Source: Robertmurraya korlensis
Lineage (GTDB): Bacteria; Bacillota; Bacilli; Bacillales; Cytobacillaceae
DNA: 64,000 nt
Direction: 5' to 3'
Assembly: GCF_023715225.1 (NCBI RefSeq)
Contig: NZ_JAMBNS010000002.1
Location: 310,001-374,000, forward strand
Part shown: positions 37,021-44,709 of the stretch, one piece after another
How positions within the stretch are numbered: the stretch's first letter is position 1
How the letters are laid out: every line of letters starts with the position of its first letter
Notes under the pieces: model-generated
Database searches by the model: none
Told to the model about the DNA's origin: nothing
What the model saw: only the letters and a program-made list of their open reading frames with translations
Made by a program: the position numbers and the translations under genes

Positions 37021-38235
37021 GTGTTTCGATCCAGACTGAAAACCGTTGTATTAGCACTATCTGTCACATTAATGGCTATTTCATTAATAGCTTTCCCACA
37101 AGAATCTGTTGATGCGTCGATTCGCGGCTTAGATATGTGGTGGGAAATTGTCTTTCCTTCTTTGCTTCCTTTCTTTATCGTATCAGAAATGCTTATAGGT
37201 TTTGGAGTTGTTAAGTTTATTGGCGTATTATTAGAACCCCTTATGCGTCCACTATTTAAAGTACCTGGTGTTGGAGGCTTTGTTTGGGCAATGGGTATGG
37301 CATCGGGATACCCTTCAGGAGCTAAACTCACTGCGAGATTACGGCAGGAAGGACAATTAACTAAAGTAGAAGCAGAAAGATTGGTTTCATTTACAAATTG
37401 CTCAAATCCGCTCTTTATATTTGGAGCTGTTTCCATCGGTTTTTTCGGAAATGCAAAACTCGGTTTTCTATTGGCTTTGGCTCACTATCTTGGGAATATT
37501 TCCGTGGGATTGATCATGAGGTTTTACGGAAATGACACAGAGGAGAAAAAACGTACCAAAGAGCAGAAATTTTCTATTATTCTCGCATTAAGAGAACTAC
37601 ATCGTACAAGATTGAAAGAACAGAGACCTTTAGGACGACTGCTAGGAGATGCGGTCATGTCTTCCGTACAGACATTACTTATGATAGGTGGATTTATCAT
37701 TTTATTTTCAGTGATAAACAAGCTTCTGTTCCATCTGCACATCACAGCATTCTTAGGTCAGTTTGTTGAGTTTATCCTTGTTAGCTTACATCTACCCGAT
37801 GTGTTAAGCATTCCCTATATTTCTGGATTGTTTGAGATTACCTTGGGAAGTCAGCTGACGAGTCAAGTTCAAGAAGCTACCCTTATGCAACAAGCTGTCA
37901 TTACTAGTTTTATTCTTGCCTTTAGCGGATTTAGTGTACAGGCACAGGTAGCAAGTATCACCTCTCAAACCGATATTGCTTTTAAGCCTTTTTTTATTGC
38001 TCGTATTATGCACGGGTTTTTCGCTGCTATTTATGCCTATTTACTTTGGGGAATCGTATACGAAGGATTAGCTAAAAGTGACCAACCCTCGAACGCCATC
38101 CCCGTATCTGTCCTAGAAACAGGATCATGGGCTTTAAACACGTATTCTTATCTAGCACAAATCGGTCCACTCGTGACCATTGTTTCTCTAGTAATCTATA
38201 TTTTGGTTTATTCAAGAAGATTGAATGTAAAATGA
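37021..38235 (+). CDS. ylbJ: Sporulation integral membrane protein YlbJ
   Basis: 404 residues. Nucleoside-recognition/gate-domain membrane protein (Spore_YlbJ family), mother-cell expressed and needed for heat-resistant spores. About eight hydrophobic segments, two copies of the gate-like motif: FPSLLPFFIVSEMLIGFGVV near residue 45 and a related FSGFSVQAQVASI near 300; MGMASGYPSGAKLTARL is conserved between. Start is GTG at 37021, eight bases after GGGAGG. A sigma-E promoter lies just upstream. Convergent with coaD. Confidence 0.93.
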   Translation: MFRSRLKTVVLALSVTLMAISLIAFPQESVDASIRGLDMWWEIVFPSLLPFFIVSEMLIGFGVVKFIGVLLEPLMRPLFKVPGVGGFVWAMGMASGYPSGAKLTARLRQEGQLTKVEAERLVSFTNCSNPLFIFGAVSIGFFGNAKLGFLLALAHYLGNISVGLIMRFYGNDTEEKKRTKEQKFSIILALRELHRTRLKEQRPLGRLLGDAVMSSVQTLLMIGGFIILFSVINKLLFHLHITAFLGQFVEFILVSLHLPDVLSIPYISGLFEITLGSQLTSQVQEATLMQQAVITSFILAFSGFSVQAQVASITSQTDIAFKPFFIARIMHGFFAAIYAYLLWGIVYEGLAKSDQPSNAIPVSVLETGSWALNTYSYLAQIGPLVTIVSLVIYILVYSRRLNVK

Positions 38236-38266
38236 AAACGAGCACCTCAAGGTGCTCGTTTTTTTT
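38236..38266. terminator. Bidirectional terminator between ylbJ and coaD
   Basis: Stem AAAACGAGCACC / GGTGCTCGTTTT with a short TCAA loop, followed by an eight-T run on the plus strand; A tract on the other side. Confidence 0.92.
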
Positions 38267-38272
38267 ATGTAT

Positions 38273-38764
<492 letters not shown>

Positions 38765-38771
38765 TCACTCC

Positions 38772-39335
38772 CTATTCTTCTTCCGATTTAAGAACATAAA
38801 TTGAAATGGAAATAATTCCATAATTCTCGAATTTCATTTGCTTCAAACGTCCAACCTCAACAGGAAGGACAACATCCTTTGAATGCTCACAAACAACAAT
38901 TCCATTATTCGTAAGGAGGTTTTCATTTTGTATGGTTTCAAGCAAGTGTTCAAGTTGTTGTTTTTTATATGGAGGATCTAGAAAAATATAGTCAAACCTG
39001 ATCTCCCTTTTCATTATTGCTTTTAAAGCTCGATCAGAATCGTTTCTATATACCTCTGAGTGATCTAACAACCCACATGTTTGCAGGTTCTCCTTAATTG
39101 TAGCAATTGCCTTTCCATCACGATCGACAAAGATTACTTTTTCTACTCCACGACTTAGCGCTTCAATCCCAAGTCCACCGCTACCAGCAAACAAATCCAG
39201 TCCTATTCCGCCACTGAAATAAGGTCCAATAATATTAAAAATCGATTCTTTCACTTTATCTGTAGTCGGTCTTGTTGAGTTCCCAGGAACCGCTTTCAAT
39301 GCTTTCCCTTTATATTCACCAGATACAACCCTCAT
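38772..39335 (-). CDS. rsmD: 16S rRNA (guanine966-N2)-methyltransferase RsmD
   Basis: 187 residues. SAM-dependent methyltransferase for G966 of 16S rRNA. RVVSGEYKGKALKAVPG at the N-terminus, SAM loop LDLFAGSGGLGIEALSRG near residue 48, VDRDGKA, and the catalytic DPPY motif in FLDPPYKK near residue 118. ATG at 39335. Equivalent to ylbH; the gap upstream holds the small-RNA locus at 39444-39628 on the other strand. Confidence 0.95.
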   Translation of the reverse strand: MRVVSGEYKGKALKAVPGNSTRPTTDKVKESIFNIIGPYFSGGIGLDLFAGSGGLGIEALSRGVEKVIFVDRDGKAIATIKENLQTCGLLDHSEVYRNDSDRALKAIMKREIRFDYIFLDPPYKKQQLEHLLETIQNENLLTNNGIVVCEHSKDVVLPVEVGRLKQMKFENYGIISISIYVLKSEEE

Positions 39336-39443
39336 TGTCTCACCACTATCAATTCATTTTCATGTAAATTTCCTTCTTATCCTAACATAATGTCCTTATG
39401 AAGCCAATAGTTGTAACTTATAAAGAAAATATCGATTTTTCGT

Positions 39444-39472
39444 GTATATCCATTCAAGGAGTGGAAATAATG
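39444..39472 (+). promoter_or_regulatory. Sigma-F/sigma-G type promoter of the small RNA
   Basis: Plus strand -35 GTATA (39444-39448), 14-bp spacer, -10 GGAAATAATG (39463-39472); the forespore consensus is GYATA and GGNNANANTW. The geometry is identical to the sigG promoter at 2928-2956. Confidence 0.7.
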
Positions 39473-39479
39473 TAATTAA

Positions 39480-39628
39480 CAACATCTATTCGAGATGTTG
39501 TTGCCAACCGCGGAGAAGACTTACGTTTCCCCATAAGTTCTTCCTCCGGTTTCTCCTCTCCCTTTGCCTTCTATCCAGTAGGATATAGAAGGACCCTGCA
39601 GAAAATTTTCTGCAGGGTTTTCTTTTTT
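39480..39628 (+). ncRNA. csfG: Forespore small RNA, csfG-like
   Basis: A transcript of about 150 bases is bounded by a forespore-type promoter and a strong terminator, with no plausible coding frame. It can fold into four hairpins: 39478-39502 (10-bp stem, 5-base loop); 39510-39549 (about 14 bp with two C bulges, loop CGTTTCCCCA); 39567-39592 (10 bp with an AT bulge); and the terminator 39593-39618. Between the second and third lies a single-stranded pyrimidine tract, TTTCTCCTCTCCCTTTG, plus CCTCC in the second stem, resembling anti-Shine-Dalgarno elements. CsfG of B. subtilis is a sigma-F/sigma-G RNA that I recall lying in the ylbG-ylbH gap; ylbH is rsmD, so position, promoter class and C-rich loops agree. 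Confidence 0.75.
39593..39628 (+). terminator. Terminator of the csfG-like RNA
   Basis: Perfect 26-bp palindrome (13-base arms starting ACCCTGCAGAAAA) followed on the plus strand by TTTTCTTTTTT. The minus-strand side lacks a T run, so it terminates the plus-strand RNA rather than the gene at 39627-41054. Confidence 0.85.
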
Positions 39629-41054
39629 ATTCCGTAGATTCTTTCAGATAGACCGTATTTTCATCCTCATCAATTTGTATGTTAAACAGTGAGGTTAACC
39701 ATTGATAATTAATATAAATGGTCTCATTTAGTTTCGTCAGTGGATTTTCTAACAGTCCATAGTCTTCTTCATTATAAATAAATATATTTTGGTTAACGTA
39801 AAAGCGATAACTATTTAGTCCCTTTGTAAGCAATAAGGTCTCATTATCTGAAAGAACCTTTACTTGAAAACCGAGGGATGATAACGTCTCGACAAATGGG
39901 AAAAGCTTTTGATCACCCATATAAATAATGTGGAGGTCTTTCTGAATTTTGCCCTTTAAAGATATATTTCTCTTTTCTAAGAAATATAAAGGAACCAAAT
40001 TCGAATCTTCATTTTTATTATCTTCAAAGAACATAGTTGGTTTCCCCATTACCTTTACCAGAATTTCATCTAACTTTTGAGGAGTATAAACATTTCCTTC
40101 TGACAAAAATGTTTGGAGATAGCTCTCAAGTTCCTCTTCAGTCAGCTTCAATTTTAATTCTTGGATCACTTGATTACTCTTAGAAATTTGACTTTGACTG
40201 TTTAATAACAATGACACATGAAGATCCACTAACCAGCTTTGTTCTATCGGAAGATTGTCAAACTTTAATTTTAATAATGAGTAAAGCAGTTTCTTTTCTA
40301 ACATTTCTGGCTTTATGTCTGGACGAGTAATAATTATTCCGTTGCCATTGCCCTCTTGTAGCTGGTTGGTTATTACCACTGTCAAGTGGGATCTGTTAGA
40401 GATCTGCTGTATGGAGGTAAAAGTTTGACCAAGATTCCCCTCTTGCTCAGAGTAAATCATAAGCTTACTGTCCACTTCTTCTTGCACTAAAGAATCCGCC
40501 TGCCAATAAAGAGAAGGATTAGCCAATTGGCCCTCAAATACATAATAATCAATAAGATCAAGCTTTTTGTTTCCTATTAAGGGAATACCCATTGCCCATG
40601 TTCCATTTCTTTTCGTTGAATCAGTAAGCTCGACCTTTGTATCTGTCACATCTACGTTTGAAAACGAAGCTAACCACTGATTGAAAAGAAAAGCTTTTTC
40701 GTTAGGTTTTATCGGTAATGTAAATTGTATTTGAATATTTCCTTTATTATCGGGTTTTATTGATGTTACACTTTCTTCCTGTTTTTCACACTTTCTTCCA
40801 TCTTCAAGAAGACATTGCCAGATAGTCACCCCACTAGGAAGAGCAAAAGGTATTTCCTTTTTTCCTGTAAGACCACTAAGCTTTTGTGTGATTACTAACT
40901 TGTCTGATTCTGTATGAATAGAAATCTTTTGACTCGCAAGCTCCCTGTCAACAGGCTGATCCATTTCCTTTGAATAGGCATCCCATTGCCAAAATAACAA
41001 ACCACATATGACAGCTGATAATATGATAAAAAATGTGAACGGTATCTTCCACAT
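39627..41054 (-). CDS. Unrecognised extracytoplasmic protein with C-terminal stalk-like domain
   Basis: 475 residues. N-terminal signal anchor (about 5-24, IPFTFFIILSAVICGLLFWQW) followed by a large soluble part, so probably outside the membrane. An N-terminal beta-rich region (about 40-160) has one Cys pair (CLLEDGRKC, residues about 83-91) that could form a disulfide. The middle (about 160-330) is mixed helix. The last ~90 residues resemble a copper-amine-oxidase-N/stalk domain: two short repeats with FYVNQNIFIYNEEDY and IYINYQWLTSLFNIQID. I do not recognise the family and assign no function. It lies between ylbG and the csfG-like RNA, where B. subtilis has no gene as I remember. No clear terminator on its own strand. 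Confidence 0.6.
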   Translation of the reverse strand: MWKIPFTFFIILSAVICGLLFWQWDAYSKEMDQPVDRELASQKISIHTESDKLVITQKLSGLTGKKEIPFALPSGVTIWQCLLEDGRKCEKQEESVTSIKPDNKGNIQIQFTLPIKPNEKAFLFNQWLASFSNVDVTDTKVELTDSTKRNGTWAMGIPLIGNKKLDLIDYYVFEGQLANPSLYWQADSLVQEEVDSKLMIYSEQEGNLGQTFTSIQQISNRSHLTVVITNQLQEGNGNGIIITRPDIKPEMLEKKLLYSLLKLKFDNLPIEQSWLVDLHVSLLLNSQSQISKSNQVIQELKLKLTEEELESYLQTFLSEGNVYTPQKLDEILVKVMGKPTMFFEDNKNEDSNLVPLYFLEKRNISLKGKIQKDLHIIYMGDQKLFPFVETLSSLGFQVKVLSDNETLLLTKGLNSYRFYVNQNIFIYNEEDYGLLENPLTKLNETIYINYQWLTSLFNIQIDEDENTVYLKESTE

Positions 41055-41210
41055 ATCTATTCCCCTTGTTAAAATCTCTTAAATCTCTTACCATTACAAT
41101 AGCAGATAGGAGAAATAACGTCACACAGATTTTTTGAAAAATTTACGAAATTTGACTTAGTTCGACACCATTCTGCGAGTACAAAATAACTAAAAAGGAG
41201 GTCATTTTAC

Positions 41211-41600
41211 TTGATCCAAAGGTTTATTGAATTAGGAGAGGGCTATTCAGACATCTATGAGTTGCTAGAAATTGCCAAAGCAAATAAACATCGACTCATG
41301 CATTTCATGGCGTTACATACAGAAAAAAATAACAGGTCTGTAACTTCATTAATCATCGTTTTAAAACCCACTGATCCTGGAAACTTCCAACCACTTTATG
41401 TGTGTCGTGAAGGAATTCCGAATCCGCATGTGACAAAAAACAAGCGGTTTGAGTTATTCGAAAAGTAAGCTTTTGAATACGGGAAAGAAATCATTCAATT
41501 TGATGTAAAACCTTCAACGGCTTTTTCGGAAAAGGAATTATTCTATCAATATGTAATAGGTATCTTACGTTTAAATCATTATATCGCTCCATTACAATAA
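41211..41600 (+). pseudogene. DUF7147-type protein interrupted by one in-frame stop codon
   Basis: The reading frame begins with TTG at 41211, nine bases after AAAAAGGAGG, and runs 85 codons to a TAA at 41466-41468. The same frame then continues without gap for 43 more codons to the TAA at 41598-41600 (EYGKEIIQFDVKPSTAFSEK and on to IGILRLNHYIAPLQ). Together this gives the ~130-residue protein I know from many Bacillus genomes at this place (DUF7147). A single substitution at the TAA would restore it, so this is either a recent nonsense mutation, a sequencing error, or two peptides. Function of the family unknown. Confidence 0.72.
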
Positions 41601-41632
41601 AAGATCAGGAAGGGTATCCCTCCTGATCTTTT
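41599..41632. terminator. Bidirectional terminator between the DUF7147 gene and ylbG
   Basis: Stem AAAAGATCAGGA / TCCTGATCTTTT with a 10-base loop. The last bases of both genes' stop codons are part of the stem. Confidence 0.88.
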
Positions 41633-41906
41633 AAATTCCCATTTTATAGTCGTATTCCTTTGCTTTATCTGGCCTCGAATTTTCATATTCAACCTTTAAG
41701 AATGGTTTAAAGGATGGCTCGACTTTTTTGACAAAGGAGTAGCTTTTTATTTTTTCCATGATTGTTTCAGTTTCATCTTGGTTGCAATATAAGACCACGT
41801 ACTTCAATCTTTTTGATACATAATGAACATTCCCAAATTTGCGAAGCATTTTCGCTTGCTTAAGAGAAAATAGCCATACAATAATTCCTTGACGTTGACC
41901 TAGCAT
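41631..41906 (-). CDS. ylbG: DUF2129 family protein YlbG
   Basis: 91 residues, DUF2129. [21 protein letters not shown] at the N-terminus, [10 protein letters not shown], and [12 protein letters not shown]; the shape suggests a small ferredoxin-like beta-alpha fold. Function unknown; always downstream of ylbF in Bacilli. ATG at 41906 with a purine-rich AAAAGGAG site upstream. Confidence 0.9.
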   Translation of the reverse strand: MLGQRQGIIVWLFSLKQAKMLRKFGNVHYVSKRLKYVVLYCNQDETETIMEKIKSYSFVKKVEPSFKPFLKVEYENSRPDKAKEYDYKMGI

Positions 41907-41963
41907 CGCTTTACTCCTTTTTCATTACACAATTGTCTTTTTATTCTAACACATACGTGTGTA

Positions 41964-41993
41964 TAAAAAAAGCATAGGAATAATCCTATGCTT
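41964..41993 (-). terminator. Terminator of ylbF
   Basis: Minus strand stem AAGCATAGGA / TCCTATGCTT with a 4-base loop followed by seven T. It separates ylbF from ylbG. Confidence 0.92.
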
Positions 41994-42002
41994 ACAGTTA
42001 GT

Positions 42003-42440
42003 TTATGAGCAACCACAGCTTCCGCCTGTGCTGCAGCCTCCACCACAACTTGATTCAAAGAACGGATTTCCGGTTGGAACCTTGATAAAGTCAGATACTG
42101 ACCGGCCAATGAGTACACTTATTTCATCAAGAAGTGACTGTAGATCGTTCTCCGCTTTTTTGAATTCAGCTACATTAAGGTCGAGATCGACTTCTCTTTT
42201 CAAGTTACGGATTTCCATCATGACGGTTTTATAATCAGGATGATATCTACCAAAGCGTTCAACCTCTTCATAACGATCCTTCATTTGAATAAACGCTTTA
42301 ATTTTCTTTTGTGTTTCTTTATCTTTTTTTACATTATTCAAGCATATATAATAAGCCTCAACGACAGTTGACTCGAGCACCATTGTAGCTAGTTCTTCCG
42401 CATACTCTAGAATTTCCATACTTTCTGATGTAGCAAGCAA
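42003..42440 (-). CDS. ylbF: RicF/YlbF, Fe-S protein of the Y-complex
   Basis: 145 residues. With RicA (YmcA) and RicT (YaaT) it forms the Y-complex, which binds [4Fe-4S] clusters, promotes RNase Y-dependent mRNA maturation, and supports sporulation, competence and biofilm formation. Mostly helical (ATMVLESTVVEAYY, RYHPDYKTVMMEIRNLKRE), with a C-terminal four-cysteine tail, SSCGGGCSTGGSCGCS, the cluster ligand region. The start is TTG at 42440 with GGAGGTGA five bases upstream; the frame runs on to 42470 but overlaps that site. Confidence 0.93.
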   Translation of the reverse strand: MLATSESMEILEYAEELATMVLESTVVEAYYICLNNVKKDKETQKKIKAFIQMKDRYEEVERFGRYHPDYKTVMMEIRNLKREVDLDLNVAEFKKAENDLQSLLDEISVLIGRSVSDFIKVPTGNPFFESSCGGGCSTGGSCGCS

Positions 42441-42500
42441 TCCGCTCACCTCCGATTCATATTTTACCATGAATGTACGAAGAAATGAACTTTTTACATC

Positions 42501-42914
42501 CTACCTTATGAGAACTTCAAAATCTTTTATCATATCTTCTCTTTTTTGGTTCTTTTCAACGACTTGTAATTGAATTTGATGGGAGCCTTTTGAAAGCCCT
42601 TTAATAATAAAGGCAGCTGTTGTTACTACTTTTTTTTGTTTCCCATCTACTGAGACAATTAAGTTCGTATTACGATTTGTAAATGAAATATTAGGAATAT
42701 AGCACTCAACATAAACATTATTTTCCTTCACATGGTGCTGAACTGTAAATGAATGTTCTGATTTCATTCCTAACACTACCACATCATTTTCTGCTCTTAC
42801 AGTGTGCATAGGTACAATAGAAATTTCTTTTTTCACTTCAGGATCTGGGATATCTTTATGACATGCATTTAACATAAGTCCAATCAGAAAAACGAATACC
42901 ATTTTCCTTACCAA
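42501..42914 (-). CDS. Putative lipoprotein
   Basis: About 137 residues. N-terminal basic segment, hydrophobic core and lipobox LMLNAC, so a lipoprotein signal peptide; the mature part is about 118 residues and looks like one Ig-like beta-sandwich (VQHHVKENNVYVECYIPNISF, SVDGKQKKVVTTAAF, SKGSHQIQLQVV). I do not recognise a family. The start is uncertain: TTG at 42914 has GGGGG upstream at good distance; TTG at 42929 and ATG at 42902 are alternatives. It lies between ylbE and ylbF on their strand. Confidence 0.7.
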   Translation of the reverse strand: MVRKMVFVFLIGLMLNACHKDIPDPEVKKEISIVPMHTVRAENDVVVLGMKSEHSFTVQHHVKENNVYVECYIPNISFTNRNTNLIVSVDGKQKKVVTTAAFIIKGLSKGSHQIQLQVVEKNQKREDMIKDFEVLIR

Positions 42915-43021
42915 TTTGGCTGCCCCCAATCACACAATTTTACTTATTTTGTGCAATTATCAGCAAGATTAGTCAAAAAACCAACCAAAAAGCCTCCATA
43001 CTCTCGTCAAGTGAAGGCCCC

Positions 43022-43261
43022 TTATTGGTTACTATTCATGGCTTGAAACATACTCATCATCATATTCGCCATTTGTACACTATGATTAAATTGCTCCACA
43101 CGGTGGGGGATAGTCTTTTTATAATGGTGTAAAGCTGATATTTCAAAGCTTTGTATATCATGTGGATTTCTTCCGAGTTTTCTGTACCAAATGGGCTGTT
43201 CCCTTAAAAACTTTTTTAATTGTGGTTGCATACGTAAATACTCATTAATTTCTTCTCGCAT
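43022..43261 (-). CDS. ylbE: YlbE-like protein
   Basis: 79 residues, YlbE-like family. Starts MREEINEYLRMQPQLKKFLREQP; the RxQPxWYRKLGRNP segment is typical, and the C-terminal third is Met-rich (MANMMMSMFQAM). No known function. ATG at 43261 follows AAGGGGG and lies 14 bases after the ylbD stop, so ylbD-ylbE are one unit, possibly sporulation-controlled. Confidence 0.86.
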   Translation of the reverse strand: MREEINEYLRMQPQLKKFLREQPIWYRKLGRNPHDIQSFEISALHHYKKTIPHRVEQFNHSVQMANMMMSMFQAMNSNQ

Positions 43262-43275
43262 CCAAGAGCCCCCTT

Positions 43276-43707
43276 CTAGTCTTGTCTAAATTGAAACGGA
43301 TGTGATGGTGGGCTTACATTTTTTTTAGGCGGATTTTGGACGCTACTCCCTCCTTGTAGGGAGGAAATGACACCTTGAATCGCACCTAAGGCAGAACTAA
43401 TACTCACGATATGATGTTGAAGCTGGTTTGGATCCATATTTTTCACAGCACCTAGTACGGTCGACATCCAATCCTTTTTAGATGATTCTTCTTTAGGAGA
43501 TGATTCTTCCTTTGAAGCTTCCGTTGAGTGGTTACTTTCTTCAACATTTCCACTTTCTTTAGAATCATCCTCACCGAATAAATACCATTCCTCATATAAC
43601 TCTTGCCACGTATTTGTCCCGCTTCTAACCTGCTTAATGAGTTCAGGGTGGACACGAACATACTCCTTAAACTTTTGCACAGAAGGATGCAGTTGCTTTT
43701 TGGCCAT
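43276..43707 (-). CDS. ylbD: YlbD family putative spore coat protein
   Basis: 143 residues. Conserved N-terminal domain (LHPSVQKFKEYVRVHPELIK, TWQELYEEWYLFGEDD; residues about 5-50), then a low-complexity Ser/Glu/Lys linker (about 50-80), a helical segment (WMSTVLGAVKNMDPNQLQ), and a Pro/Ser-rich basic end. Annotated as a coat protein family. ATG at 43707 with GAGGTGA upstream. A sigma-K-like promoter just upstream supports late mother-cell expression. Confidence 0.85.
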   Translation of the reverse strand: MAKKQLHPSVQKFKEYVRVHPELIKQVRSGTNTWQELYEEWYLFGEDDSKESGNVEESNHSTEASKEESSPKEESSKKDWMSTVLGAVKNMDPNQLQHHIVSISSALGAIQGVISSLQGGSSVQNPPKKNVSPPSHPFQFRQD

Positions 43708-43741
43708 TACATTTCACCTCAATATAAACGAATGCCTATAA

Positions 43742-43770
43742 TACGATATGAGAAAAAGAAAAATATGTGC
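43742..43770 (-). promoter_or_regulatory. Sigma-K type promoter of ylbD
   Basis: Minus strand -10 CATATCGTA (43742-43750), a perfect CATANNNTA, with CAC (43767-43769) 16 bp upstream as the -35. Lies about 35 bases before the ylbD ATG. Short sigma-K motifs occur by chance, so moderate confidence. Confidence 0.55.
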
Positions 43771-43825
43771 ACCACAGATTTCATGATAAAATGGAAAGGA
43801 TAGGAAAGGAAAAGTGAGGGATATC

Positions 43826-44311
43826 ATGGAGAATATTCAAAAGCAAATCCAAGACATTACTCTTCATTCGACCGAGCAGGACTTAGAACTGCTCGAACAG
43901 CTTCTAAAAGGTTATCAACTTTGGAAATCTGGAAATAACACCACGTTTATCTCTAGTCTTTTGCAAATGGAACGTAAAATAACGGATAATGACTGTGAAA
44001 TAACCATACCCATTTCTCCTCTTTTATATAATACGTTGAACATTGTTCATGGAGGAATTACTGCGACTTTGCTTGATACAGCAATGGGTGTATTAGCCAA
44101 TTCACTTGTTCCAAATGGCTATGGTGCCGTTACTACCCAGTTGAATATAAATTATATTGCCGCTGGAATTGGAGAACATATGGTCTGTAGAGCGAAGATG
44201 GAACATAAAGGCTCAAAAACCCTCGTATTGTCCGCAGAGATTCATCGTTCAGATGGAGTTAAGATAGCTATTGGGACAGGGAGTTTCCTTGTCATTGAAA
44301 AAAGAATATAG
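43826..44311 (+). CDS. PaaI-family hotdog-fold thioesterase
   Basis: 161 residues. A helical N-terminal third (residues 1-45) precedes a hotdog domain with NIVHGGITATLLDTAMGVLANSL (the HGG...D active-site motif near 80) and TTQLNINYIAAG. Probably hydrolyses an acyl-CoA or aryl-CoA thioester; substrate unknown. ATG at 43826 with GAGGG upstream; a GTG at 43814 is an alternative start. Followed after 11 bases by the next gene, so a two-gene operon. Confidence 0.82.
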   Translation: MENIQKQIQDITLHSTEQDLELLEQLLKGYQLWKSGNNTTFISSLLQMERKITDNDCEITIPISPLLYNTLNIVHGGITATLLDTAMGVLANSLVPNGYGAVTTQLNINYIAAGIGEHMVCRAKMEHKGSKTLVLSAEIHRSDGVKIAIGTGSFLVIEKRI

Positions 44312-44322
44312 GGTGAACCCAT

Positions 44323-44682
44323 TTGGTAACTGCCATTGTAATACCTATCATTATTATTTACTTTTATATTATTTCAAAGCGAGAGTTACAATCTCATACT
44401 GAGCAATGGTTAGCACTAGAGCAGGTATATGAGGAAGCGATTGTAACAGGAAAGATTAACCAGATAAAAATAAGAAAAGAACGTTTTTATTATCATCGAT
44501 ATGTACATATTGTCGAACTCACACTTATAAATAACCAGACAACAACAATTGTTTCAAAAATCACTCCAATGGTAAAAGGGATAATTCTTACAAATGATTT
44601 TCAGCTTGGTGATGAAGTGCGTGTGTACGGTAATTGGAAGGAAGACCATTTTCGTTTTGGTAGGTATGAAATACTTCAATAA
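44323..44682 (+). CDS. Small membrane-anchored protein, unrecognised
   Basis: 119 residues. One N-terminal transmembrane segment (VTAIVIPIIIIYFYIISK, about 2-19), then a helix and a beta-rich domain (about 40-119: IYVHIVELTL-like strands, LGDEVRVYGNW). The C-terminal part has the feel of an OB-fold/NfeD-like domain, but I cannot claim it. Start TTG at 44323 with GGGTG upstream. Downstream partner of the hotdog thioesterase; function unknown. Confidence 0.6.
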   Translation: MVTAIVIPIIIIYFYIISKRELQSHTEQWLALEQVYEEAIVTGKINQIKIRKERFYYHRYVHIVELTLINNQTTTIVSKITPMVKGIILTNDFQLGDEVRVYGNWKEDHFRFGRYEILQ

Positions 44683-44684
44683 TA

Positions 44685-44707
44685 AAAAGGAGCACTCAGC
44701 TCCTTTT
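44685..44707. terminator. Bidirectional terminator between the thioesterase operon and ylbC
   Basis: Stem AAAAGGAGC / GCTCCTTTT with a 5-base loop; A and T tracts on both sides. Confidence 0.85.
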
Positions 44708-44709
44708 CG

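Noticed and set aside
36867-37436. 189-codon open frame antisense to the start of ylbJ
   Set aside because: It overlaps a well-supported gene and its sigma-E promoter; composition (Ser/Thr/Pro/Asn-rich) is that of an antisense shadow.
39458-39476. Start-stop element (AAGGAGTGGAAATA followed by ATG TAA) before the small RNA
   Set aside because: The purine-rich stretch is the spacer and -10 of the forespore promoter, upstream of the predicted transcript start.
39454-39534. Minus-strand 26-codon ORF with a seemingly perfect GGAGG site (starts MGKRKSSPRL)
   Set aside because: The apparent Shine-Dalgarno is the complement of the CCTCC element of the csfG-like RNA on the other strand, and the frame crosses two of its hairpins. 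No promoter is seen on this strand.
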